21,912 nucleotides of DNA from JAHIZC01 sp043813305. GTDB taxonomy: Bacteria > Omnitrophota > Gorgyraeia > Gygaellales > Profunditerraquicolaceae. The stretch is taken from assembly GCA_043813305.1 (NCBI GenBank), contig JBDRLC010000036.1, positions 1 to 21,912 on the forward strand, in the 5' to 3' direction. Positions 1-5,853 of this stretch are shown piece after piece. The notes under the pieces are model-generated. The model had not been told where the DNA came from and did not search any database. It saw only the letters and a list, made by a program, of their open reading frames with translations. Each line of letters opens with the position of its first letter. Within the stretch, counting starts at the first letter, position 1. A program made the position numbers and the translations under genes.

Positions 1-2
1 GC

Positions 3-731
3 TCAAGCGCTGCTGATTTTGCCGCTTCCTCGCATAACCATGCTGCCAGTGAAGTCACCTCCGGCACTCTCCTCCATGAAAGAGGAGGCCTTGAGGCAGA
101 TCTCTCAGCATACAGCGGCCTGGTGAAGATCTCAGGCGGCGCAACCTCACAAATTACAGATAACTCATCCAATTGGGATACAGCCTATGGCTGGGGAGAC
201 CACTCAGGCGCAGGCTACCTCACCAGTGAAACCGGCGACATCTCAGCAGTCGGTTCAATGACTGCAGCAGGTGCAGCTTTTGCTGATGCCACTGCAACCG
301 GTGACTGGCTGGGCTTAGGTGCAGCTGCTGGTAGAATAGAATTCGATGACCAGGCAACTGATGAAGTGAATATCTTAAATGCATTTGTCGGCATCGGCAC
401 CACTGCTCCGGGTGGCACGCTTGACGTCAATGGTACTATCTATCAGCGCGGTGGAGAACTCCACGCTGATTATGTCTTTGAGCCGGAATATGAGTTAGAG
501 AGCATAGAGGAACATAGCGAGTATATGTGGGCTAATAAGCATCTTAAGGCAGTGCCACCGGCGCAAATTGACGAAGCAGGTCAGCAAGCGCTAGAAATCG
601 GCGCACATCGTAAAGGTATGCTCGAAGAGCTTGAAAAGGCGCATGTGTATATTCAGCAGCTGAATGATAGGATCAACGCCCTTGAGTTGCAAATGAGCAC
701 CATGCACCTGAGCAAACTTGAGAAAGACTAG
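3..731 (+). CDS. Phage-tail-fibre-like repetitive surface protein, C-terminal part (5' end outside window)
   Basis: The frame is open from the window edge to a TAG at 729-731, so this is the last 242 residues of a longer protein; the GTG at 123 is probably internal. What is visible: a SHNHAASEVTSGTL..ERGG stretch as in tail-fibre repeats, a NWDTAYGWGDHSGAGYLT repeat unit, then VGIGTTAPGGTLDVNG, the usual junction before the C-terminal module of such proteins. The last ~90 residues (DYVFEPEYELESIEEHSEYM, then LEELEKAHVYIQQLNDRINALE) match the conserved tail, including a short coiled coil likely to trimerise. The composition is Gly/Ala/Ser/Thr-rich, low in Lys, unlike the housekeeping genes to the right. 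The role is inferred as a fibrous surface or adhesion protein; a prophage tail fibre is possible, but no other phage structural gene is visible. The stop codon abuts the first telomere-like repeat. Confidence 0.7.
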   Translation, partial: SSAADFAASSHNHAASEVTSGTLLHERGGLEADLSAYSGLVKISGGATSQITDNSSNWDTAYGWGDHSGAGYLTSETGDISAVGSMTAAGAAFADATATGDWLGLGAAAGRIEFDDQATDEVNILNAFVGIGTTAPGGTLDVNGTIYQRGGELHADYVFEPEYELESIEEHSEYMWANKHLKAVPPAQIDEAGQQALEIGAHRKGMLEELEKAHVYIQQLNDRINALELQMSTMHLSKLEKD

Positions 732-783
732 TAGTTAGGTTAGGGTTAAGAGGCCGGTATGGTTAATGGGTAAGGTAGTTAGT
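731..783 (+). repeat. GGTTAGGGTTAAG-family repeat, copy 1 (R1L)
   Basis: This is the first of four related units of about 50 nt. It begins at the G of the upstream gene's TAG stop. Its first 18 nt (731-748) are exactly inverted at 797-814. It carries the family landmarks GGTTAGGGTTAAG, then GGCCGGTATGG, then GGGTAAGGTAGTTAG. With copy 2 it forms an inverted pair enclosing only about 10 bp. Confidence 0.8.
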
Positions 784-792
784 GTTTCTTTA

Positions 793-848
793 CACCTAAC
801 CCTAACCTAACTACCAAACCGGCATCCTTACCCTTACCCAACTACCTT
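793..848 (-). repeat. GGTTAGGGTTAAG-family repeat, copy 2 (R1R), inverted
   Basis: This copy is in reverse orientation relative to copy 1. It shares exact blocks with copy 4: AACTACCAAACCG at 809-821 (1928-1940 in copy 4) and CCCTTACCCA at 831-840 (1956-1965 in copy 4). It therefore belongs to the same family as the right boundary of the four-helix-bundle gene. Confidence 0.8.
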
Positions 849-888
849 ATTTCCAATGTCCCTCCCGTAACAATCCCCAAAAAAGTAG

Positions 889-918
889 TTAGATAAAGTT
901 TCCCTACGCGTCTATTAT
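889..918 (+). promoter_or_regulatory. Possible weak promoter for the ORF6N gene
   Basis: A TATTAT at 913-918 lies 18 nt downstream of a poor -35-like TTAGAT at 889-894. A strong AAAGGAGG ribosome binding site follows at 924-931 before the ATG at 937. The -35 match is weak, so this is only a suggestion. The rest of 849-936 shows no other feature apart from a short GTAGTTAG fragment of the repeat at 885-892. Confidence 0.25.
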
Positions 919-936
919 AGTAGAAAGGAGGCAGGG

Positions 937-1452
937 ATGAAAAGAGCAGTTTCTGTGGAAATAATCGTTTCAAAGATATTCTTAATCAGGGGCAAGAAAG
1001 TAATGTTGGGTAACGACTTGGCAAAATTGTATGGGGTAAAGACTATGGTATTGATGCAGGCAGTTAAAAGAAATAAGGACAGGTTCCCAGGTGACTTTAT
1101 GTATCAGCTTACAAGACAAGAGGTTGCAAACTTGAAATCACAAATTGTGATATCAAGTTGGGGCGGCAGGAGGTACCTTCCTTATGTTTTTACTCAAGAG
1201 GGAGTGGCGATGTTATCCAGTGTATTAAACAGCAAAAGAGCGATAAAAGTTAATATTCAGATTATGCGTGCTTTTGTAAAATTAAAAGAATTATTATTAA
1301 CTCACAAAGATCTGGCTATTAAAATTGAAGCCCTAGAGAGAAAATGCTCTAATCACGATGAGAAAATTATGGCTATATTTGAAGCGATAAAACAACTTCT
1401 CCAACCGCCAGCCGAGGAGAAGAAGATTGCTGGATTTAGGGTTGATAGATAG
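937..1452 (+). CDS. ORF6N-domain DNA-binding-type protein
   Basis: The 171-residue protein shows the ORF6N domain at residues ~8-97: IFLIRGKKVMLGNDLAKLYG (14-33), RFPGDFMYQLT (49-59) and LPYVFTQEGVAMLSSVL (81-97). A lysine/glutamate-rich probable coiled coil follows at ~112-155. ORF6N domains are known from phage and plasmid proteins related to the KilA-N group and are generally thought to bind DNA; the specific function is unknown. The start is well supported by AAAGGAGG 6 nt upstream of ATG. The TAG stop at 1450-1452 is followed within a few bases by repeat copy 3. The gene is flanked by copies 2 and 3, which face away from it, so it is not inside an inverted pair as the next gene is. It is probably acquired. 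Confidence 0.85.
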   Translation: MKRAVSVEIIVSKIFLIRGKKVMLGNDLAKLYGVKTMVLMQAVKRNKDRFPGDFMYQLTRQEVANLKSQIVISSWGGRRYLPYVFTQEGVAMLSSVLNSKRAIKVNIQIMRAFVKLKELLLTHKDLAIKIEALERKCSNHDEKIMAIFEAIKQLLQPPAEEKKIAGFRVDR

Positions 1453-1454
1453 AC

Positions 1455-1509
1455 TGTTTGGTTAGGGTTAAGGTTAAGAAGTTAGTTTGGTAGTTAGGTA
1501 AGGGCTAAG
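1455..1509 (+). repeat. GGTTAGGGTTAAG-family repeat, copy 3 (R2), left boundary of the four-helix-bundle cassette
   Basis: This copy contains GGTTAGGGTTAAGGTTAAG at 1460-1478 and GTTTGGTAGTTAGG at 1486-1499. The 13-mer AGGGTTAAGGTTA (1464-1476) is exactly inverted at 1947-1959, and GTTTGGTAGTT (1486-1496) is inverted at 1928-1938. It ends 7 nt before the start codon of the enclosed gene, so it also forms that gene's leader. Confidence 0.8.
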
Positions 1510-1516
1510 TGAGTAA

Positions 1517-1924
1517 ATGGAAAACGAAAGAAAGAAGATAGTTAGTTTTAAGGATTTAGAGGTTTATAGAAGGACTTATGATGCGAGTATATTAGTTATG
1601 ACGAGAATAATTACTAAGTTACCAGCTGCAGAGAAGTATGATTTAAAAGATCAATTAGCAAGATCTTCTAAAGCTATCCCAAGACTTATAGCAGAAGGCT
1701 ATGCAAAAAGACATCAGAGGCTAGGGTTTCAAAAATATCTCGATGATGCTATGGCAGAGTGTAATGAAACTATAGTGTCTATAATGCAATGCAGGGATAT
1801 TTATTCAAAATACATAGATGTAACTTTATGTGAAGAGCTAGTTAATGAATATGATGTTTCAGGAAGGCAATTGTATATGCTATCTAAATCTTGGAGTAGA
1901 TTCAAAAGAACACCAACTACCTAA
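1517..1924 (+). CDS. Four-helix-bundle protein (S23 / 23S rRNA intervening-sequence protein family)
   Basis: The 135-residue protein has the family signature FKDLEVY at 11-17, then LKDQLARSSKAIPRLIAEGY at 43-62, and long amphipathic helices throughout, as expected for this family. Relatives occur as ORFs inside 23S rRNA intervening sequences and as the Avd accessory protein of diversity-generating retroelements; neither context is seen here. The function of free-standing members is not established; Avd is a basic pentamer that binds nucleic acid and reverse transcriptase. The leader lacks a good Shine-Dalgarno sequence: only AAGGG about 12 nt upstream, inside the repeat. The TAA stop at 1922-1924 is formed by the downstream repeat copy. 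The gene is thus embedded between inverted repeats in a compact ~513-bp cassette, which suggests it moves or spreads with them. Confidence 0.85.
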   Translation: MENERKKIVSFKDLEVYRRTYDASILVMTRIITKLPAAEKYDLKDQLARSSKAIPRLIAEGYAKRHQRLGFQKYLDDAMAECNETIVSIMQCRDIYSKYIDVTLCEELVNEYDVSGRQLYMLSKSWSRFKRTPTT

Positions 1925-1967
1925 CCCAACTACCAAACCGACCTCCTAACCTTAACCCTTACCCATT
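1911..1967 (-). repeat. GGTTAGGGTTAAG-family repeat, copy 4 (R3), right boundary of the cassette
   Basis: This is inverted relative to copy 3. It overlaps the last codons and the stop of the four-helix-bundle gene. It shares AACTACCAAACCG and CCCTTACCCA exactly with copy 2. The order of landmarks on the reverse strand (GGGTAAGGGTTAAGGTTAGG, then GGTCGGTTTGGTAGTTGGG) matches the other copies. Confidence 0.8.
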
Positions 1968-1985
1968 CCCGCGGATAAAATTTCC

Positions 1986-2014
1986 TTTACAAAGGTATAA
2001 ACTATATATATAAT
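1986..2014 (+). promoter_or_regulatory. Sigma-70-like promoter upstream of the small ORF and hisG
   Basis: TTTACA at 1986-1991 and TATAAT at 2009-2014 are separated by exactly 17 nt, one mismatch from consensus overall. The predicted transcription start is about 2021, give or take 2 nt. It lies just right of repeat copy 4 and marks the start of the housekeeping region. With this start the downstream small ORF would have little or no 5' leader. Confidence 0.65.
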
Positions 2015-2022
2015 AGGTGCTC

Positions 2023-2169
2023 GTGCCGAGGAAAAAGAAAAAGACTAAGATTAAGATAAGAAAGGTTTGGGTAATCAACCCCCGCACGCGGGTTAAAAAG
2101 AGCAAGAAGATATATTCACGCCAAAAATCAAAAGCAGAGACAAAGAGGATAATTAAGAATGAAAAGTAA
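2023..2169 (+). CDS. Small basic hypothetical protein, possibly leaderless
   Basis: The GTG at 2023 opens a 48-residue ORF (in-frame alternative GTG at 2017) reading VPRKKKKTKIKIRKVWVINP, then RTRVKKSKKIYSRQKSK, ending in KNEK. It is very rich in Lys/Arg. I recall small proteins with a W-x-I-x-P-x-TR-x(3)-SKK-x-Y-x-R pattern from related bacteria, but have no name or function. Its stop overlaps the hisG start by 11 nt, which fits translational coupling. The predicted transcription start from the promoter at 1986-2014 falls almost on this GTG, so it would be translated without a leader. The alternative is that the region is simply the hisG leader; the Trp/Pro/Tyr pattern and overlap favour a gene. 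Confidence 0.5.
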   Translation: MPRKKKKTKIKIRKVWVINPRTRVKKSKKIYSRQKSKAETKRIIKNEK

Positions 2170-3040
2170 GGTATTAAAATTAGGCTTGCCAAAGGGGAGT
2201 CTTCAGGAGTTGACCTTCAAGCTATTTAAGAAGGCTGGTTTTAATGTTACTCTACCCAGCGAGCGTTCCTATTTCCCGTCGATAGATGACCCACAGATCG
2301 AGCCGGTATTGTTGCGCGCTCAGGAGATGTCAAGGTATGTTGAGACAGACCTGGATTGCGGAATTACCGGTAATGACTGGATCATGGAGAATGGTTCACG
2401 CGTGACAACCGTTGCCGAATTGATTTACGCTAAACAATCACTTAAACCCGTACGCTGGGTAATCGCAGTTCCACAGGGTTCTTCAATAAAGAAAGTTAAG
2501 GATCTAAAAGGAAAACAAATCGCTACAGAATTAGTGAATGTGACTAATAAATTCCTTAGGAAGAATAAAACCAAGGCAAGGGTAGAATTCAGCTGGGGGG
2601 CAACTGAGGTAAAGGTTGCCCAGGGGTTAGTTGAGGCGATAGTCGAACTTACTGAAACCGGCAGAAGCCTGAAGGCGAATAAATTAAAAGAGATCGCCAC
2701 GGTCTGCGAATCCACCACTCAATTCATTGCCAATCCGAGGAGTTTTAAAGATAAATGGAAGAGAGAGAAGATGGAGCAGATCGCGCTGCTTTTAAAGGGT
2801 GCGATTGGTGCTGAGGAGATGGTGGGGATAAAGATGAATGTGCGCGTGGAGAATCTGAAGAAAGTAATCAGCCGTTTGCCGGCACTTAAAAAACCGACTA
2901 TCTCCGGACTATCCGACGGAAGATGGTTTGCGGTTGAAACAGTGATTGATGAGAAGGTCGTACGCGAATTAATACCTACATTAAAGAAAGCAGGAGCACA
3001 GGGAATTATTGAGTATCCTTTGAATAAGGTAGTTTATTAA
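2159..3040 (+). CDS. hisG: ATP phosphoribosyltransferase, long form
   Basis: HisG catalyses the first step of histidine synthesis, ATP plus PRPP giving phosphoribosyl-ATP, in the cytoplasm. The 293-residue protein has the N-terminal KLGLPKGSL (7-15), GITGNDW (68-74) and the PRPP-binding loop region GLVEAIVELTETGRSL (156-171, usually ...DLVxTGxTL). The C-terminal ~80 residues (from ~215) fit the ACT-like regulatory domain of the long form that gives histidine feedback inhibition, so no HisZ partner is needed. The start ATG at 2159 is preceded by an AGAGGAT-type site and overlaps the preceding small ORF. No other his gene is present in the window, so histidine genes are scattered or lie elsewhere. 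Residues look intact. Confidence 0.93.
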   Translation: MKSKVLKLGLPKGSLQELTFKLFKKAGFNVTLPSERSYFPSIDDPQIEPVLLRAQEMSRYVETDLDCGITGNDWIMENGSRVTTVAELIYAKQSLKPVRWVIAVPQGSSIKKVKDLKGKQIATELVNVTNKFLRKNKTKARVEFSWGATEVKVAQGLVEAIVELTETGRSLKANKLKEIATVCESTTQFIANPRSFKDKWKREKMEQIALLLKGAIGAEEMVGIKMNVRVENLKKVISRLPALKKPTISGLSDGRWFAVETVIDEKVVRELIPTLKKAGAQGIIEYPLNKVVY

Positions 3041-3050
3041 GGAGAGCAGC

Positions 3051-3152
3051 ATGCCTTGCGGTAAAAAGAGAAAAAGAAGAAAAATCAGGACCCACAAGAG
3101 AAAGAAGGCGCGTCGCCGCCTCCGCCACTTAAAGAAGAGAGCCTGGGGTTAA
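3051..3152 (+). CDS. Small basic AURKAIP1/COX24 (mS38-like) domain protein, probable ribosome-associated
   Basis: This 33-residue ORF begins MPCGKKRKRRKIRTHKRKK and ends RAWG. The MPxGKKRKR-K-THKRKKR pattern matches the small bacterial AURKAIP1/COX24-type proteins, whose mitochondrial relative mS38 is a small-subunit ribosomal protein. The start is very well supported by TAAGGAGAG directly after the hisG stop, 5-8 nt before ATG. It is almost entirely Lys/Arg, consistent with RNA binding. The family assignment rests on memory of the motif; the ribosomal role is inferred. Confidence 0.75.
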   Translation: MPCGKKRKRRKIRTHKRKKARRRLRHLKKRAWG

Positions 3153-3156
3153 TATC

Positions 3157-4098
3157 TTGGTCAGAGTTCTATTTTTGGTTCTTGCCACGAACCTCCTCAT
3201 TAACTCGAGTACATTTGCTTTTGATAAAGATGCCTCCCGTACCCTAAGCCATTACATTATGGGGGTAATGCTTGAGGGTATGGGTGATTTAGATAGCGCT
3301 ATCGAGGAATATAAGCAGGCATTAGATAAAGATTACGAGAGCGCTGTAATACATCTGAATTTAGCCGCTAATTATATAAAGAAGAATCAACTTGATAAGG
3401 CAGTTAAAGAACTGGAACTCGCAGCTAAATTTGATCCCGATGCAGTAGAGCCGCACGCAATCTTAGCAATTCTTTACTCTTCACAAAATAAGCTGGATAA
3501 ATCAGCTAAGGAATACGAATTAGCACTGAAGAAGGCCTCAAAGCTTGAGCCGGAAAATGTAGAGATTTATAAGAATCTCGGGGTTTTATATTTACAGCAG
3601 AAGAGGATTGAAGAAGCGCAGAAAATATATAAATTAATCGTGGATTTATCGCCGGATGATCCGGAAGCGCACTTTTATCTGGCAAGTCTTTACAACGATC
3701 TCGGGAAGGACGAACCTGCAGAGCAGGAGTTAAAGAAAGCCCTGGAATTAAATCCGCATTATCACCAGGCTTTGAATTTCCTGGGGTATCTTTATGTTGA
3801 AAAGAGTAGAAATCTCCACCAGGCAGGGGAGATGATCGGTAAGGCTTTAGAGATGGAGCCGGATAACGGCGCTTACGTTGATAGCCTAGGATGGCTTTAT
3901 TATAAAGAAGGTAAATTTGAAGAGGCAAAAGATAAACTAGAGAAAGCAACGACTTTACTTGAAGACCCGGTAATATATGACCATCTGGGGGATGTTTATT
4001 ATAAGTTAGATGATATTGAGAACGCAAAAAATAACTGGCAGAAGTCATTAGAGTTGGATCCGAATCAAAAGAAGGTCAAAGAGAAATTAGAGAAATGA
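3157..4098 (+). CDS. Secreted or periplasmic tetratricopeptide-repeat protein
   Basis: The 313-residue protein uses a TTG start at 3157. That start is chosen because it gives a clean signal peptide, MVRVLFLVLATNLLINSSTFA, with a probable signal peptidase I site after FA; there is no lipobox cysteine. From residue ~31 to the end there are about eight TPR units (for example LDSAIEEYKQALDKD, LDKAVKELELAAKFDPD, EEAKDKLEKA). The segment NFLGYLYVEKSRNLHQAG...DNGAYVDSLGWLYYKEGKFEEA is a recognisable TPR subtype. Such proteins are scaffolds for envelope complexes; the partner is unknown. The stop overlaps the next gene's start (ATGA at 4095-4098), so it is translationally coupled to transketolase, although the functions look unrelated. 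Confidence 0.85.
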   Translation: MVRVLFLVLATNLLINSSTFAFDKDASRTLSHYIMGVMLEGMGDLDSAIEEYKQALDKDYESAVIHLNLAANYIKKNQLDKAVKELELAAKFDPDAVEPHAILAILYSSQNKLDKSAKEYELALKKASKLEPENVEIYKNLGVLYLQQKRIEEAQKIYKLIVDLSPDDPEAHFYLASLYNDLGKDEPAEQELKKALELNPHYHQALNFLGYLYVEKSRNLHQAGEMIGKALEMEPDNGAYVDSLGWLYYKEGKFEEAKDKLEKATTLLEDPVIYDHLGDVYYKLDDIENAKNNWQKSLELDPNQKKVKEKLEK

Positions 4099-4910
4099 TA
4101 GAGAGGGATATAAAAAATTTAGAGGAGAAGGCCAAAGAGATCCGTCGTCTGATTATCCGGATGTTGGCTAAAGCAGGCTCGGGCCATCCGGGCGGAAGCC
4201 TTTCAGCCGCAGATTTAGTTACTGCTTTATATTTTAGCGTATTAAAACACAACCCCAAAGATGCGAAATGGCCCAATCGCGACAGATTCCACATGTCCAA
4301 AGGGCATTGTTGTCCGCTCTGGTATGCGGTGTTAGCGGAATCGGGTTATTTTTCCGTCGATGAACTCTGGACATTAAGACAGCTTGGTTCTATTTTACAG
4401 GGGCATCCGGATAGGCGTACGCCGGGGGTTGACGTAGCCTCCGGTTCATTAGGCCAGGGGTTATCAGTTTCTTTAGGCATGAGCCTGGCGGCAAAGTTGG
4501 ATCAGAAAGATTACAGGGTGTATTGTTTATTAGGGGACGGAGAGACTCAAGAGGGGAATGTTTGGGAGGCGGCGATGGCCTGCGCGCATTTTAAAGCGGA
4601 TAATATATGCGCGATGCTGGATTATAACGGATTTCAGATTGACGGGAAGGTCTGTGAAGTGATGAATCTTGAGCCGGTTGCCGCTAAATGGAAAGCTTTT
4701 TGCTGGCATACCATAGAGATAGACGGGCACAATATGAAAGAAATCCTCTCTGCTTTTGACGAAGCAAAGAACACAAAAGGCAAACCATCTATAATCATCG
4801 CCCATACCACAAAAGGCAAGGGTGTTTCATTTATGGAGAATGTCTGCGATTTTCACGGCCGTGCTCCCACTGTCGATGAAGCAGAAAGAGCTTTAAAAGA
4901 ACTAGAATAG
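4095..4910 (+). CDS. tktA: Transketolase, N-terminal (TPP pyrophosphate-binding) subunit
   Basis: This is the first half of a split transketolase, which with the next gene transfers two-carbon units between sugar phosphates in the non-oxidative pentose phosphate pathway using thiamine diphosphate. The 271 residues include GSGHPGGSLSAADL at 28-41, HMSKGH at 66-71, GSLGQGLSVSLGMSLA at 117-132, and the TPP/Mg motif GDGETQEG starting at 147 and ending around LDYNG at 175-179. The length is usual for the two-subunit form found in archaea and many anaerobic or deep-branching bacteria. The partner lies 3 nt downstream. The gene symbol is the generic one for this fold; the split form is often annotated without number. 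Confidence 0.92.
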   Translation: MIERDIKNLEEKAKEIRRLIIRMLAKAGSGHPGGSLSAADLVTALYFSVLKHNPKDAKWPNRDRFHMSKGHCCPLWYAVLAESGYFSVDELWTLRQLGSILQGHPDRRTPGVDVASGSLGQGLSVSLGMSLAAKLDQKDYRVYCLLGDGETQEGNVWEAAMACAHFKADNICAMLDYNGFQIDGKVCEVMNLEPVAAKWKAFCWHTIEIDGHNMKEILSAFDEAKNTKGKPSIIIAHTTKGKGVSFMENVCDFHGRAPTVDEAERALKELE

Positions 4911-4913
4911 AAG

Positions 4914-5843
4914 ATGGCTGAAATGTTATATCAACGGGATGTTTACGGGAATACTTTAGTCGAACTGGGTCGAGAGAATAAAGATATCGTAGTTTTCGAC
5001 GCTGATTTATCCGGCTCGACCCGCACAGGTTTCTTTGGCAAAGAGTTTCCCGAGAGATTCTTTAATTTTGGCGTAGCCGAGCAGAATATGATGGCTGCGG
5101 CGGCGGGCATGGCCAGTTGCGGTAAGACCGTGTTTGTATCGACCTTTGCAATATTCGCTGCCGGCCGGGCATGGGATCAGGTGAGAAATTCGATTGCTTA
5201 CAGCGGATATAATGTGAAGATAGTTGCCACGCACGCCGGTATTTCAGTCGGTCCTGACGGTGCGAGCCACCAGGCATTAGAAGATGTTGCTTTGATGCGG
5301 GCAATCCCTAAAATGAATATCATCGTTCCCTGCGACGGCCCGCAGACACGCGAAGCAGTAATCGCCTGCGCTGGTATTAAGGGTACATTTTATATCCGCT
5401 TAGGAAGGCCTAAGGTGCCAACAGTAGAAAATAAAGGTAAATTTGAATTTGGCAAAGCCCAGGTACTTACTAAAGGTGAAGACGCAACTATCATTACCTG
5501 CGGGATTATGGTGAATGAGGCATTGACTGCTTCTGAGAATCTGGCGAAGAATGGTATCAAGGCGCGCTTAATTAATGTACACACGATCAGGCCGCTGGAT
5601 AATGATACGATCTTAAAGGCAGCTTGCGAAACGCGCGGAATCGTTATCTGTGAAGAGCATACGGTTATAGGCGGGCTCGCCTCAAGCGTTCAGGAAGTAG
5701 TGGCAGAGAATCATCCGGTAAAAGTTTTATGTCTTGGAATAAAGAACAGATTCGGCCAGTCAGGGAGCCCTTCAGAGCTCCTAAAAGAGTACAACCTCAC
5801 AAGTACTGATATAGAAGAAGCAGTGAAGAAAGTTATTTCTTAA
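4914..5843 (+). CDS. tktB: Transketolase, C-terminal subunit
   Basis: This second half carries the Pyr (transketolase_pyr) domain and the C-terminal domain. The catalytic glutamate that activates the TPP pyrimidine is E56 in NFGVAEQNMM. The phosphate/substrate segment SVGPDGASHQALED is at 111-124, and the C-terminal domain spans roughly 185-309. At 309 residues it is the normal partner length for the preceding subunit, starting 3 nt after that stop. The heterotetramer is cytoplasmic. A 1-deoxyxylulose-5-phosphate synthase is considered and set aside, because DXS is a single ~620-residue chain and the split pair fits transketolase better, although ispE follows directly. Confidence 0.9.
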   Translation: MAEMLYQRDVYGNTLVELGRENKDIVVFDADLSGSTRTGFFGKEFPERFFNFGVAEQNMMAAAAGMASCGKTVFVSTFAIFAAGRAWDQVRNSIAYSGYNVKIVATHAGISVGPDGASHQALEDVALMRAIPKMNIIVPCDGPQTREAVIACAGIKGTFYIRLGRPKVPTVENKGKFEFGKAQVLTKGEDATIITCGIMVNEALTASENLAKNGIKARLINVHTIRPLDNDTILKAACETRGIVICEEHTVIGGLASSVQEVVAENHPVKVLCLGIKNRFGQSGSPSELLKEYNLTSTDIEEAVKKVIS

Positions 5844-5853
5844 GGAAGTCAAG

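Noticed and set aside
937..1924. A diversity-generating retroelement, suggested by the Avd-like four-helix-bundle protein near a surface protein
   Set aside because: No reverse transcriptase, template repeat or adenine-biased variable repeat is visible, and the surface protein's 3' end is a tail-fibre module rather than a C-type lectin fold. It may still lie outside the window.
731..1967. True telomere repeats or a CRISPR array
   Set aside because: The units are imperfect, few, inverted and separated by genes, with no regular spacers and no cas genes.
3506..4048. A 180-residue reverse-strand ORF opposite the TPR gene
   Set aside because: It is a shadow of the codon pattern of the TPR repeats; composition and motifs are not protein-like and there is no ribosome site.
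4914..5843. Part of a 1-deoxy-D-xylulose-5-phosphate synthase because ispE follows
   Set aside because: Lengths and the two-gene split fit transketolase; DXS is normally one long chain with different conserved segments.
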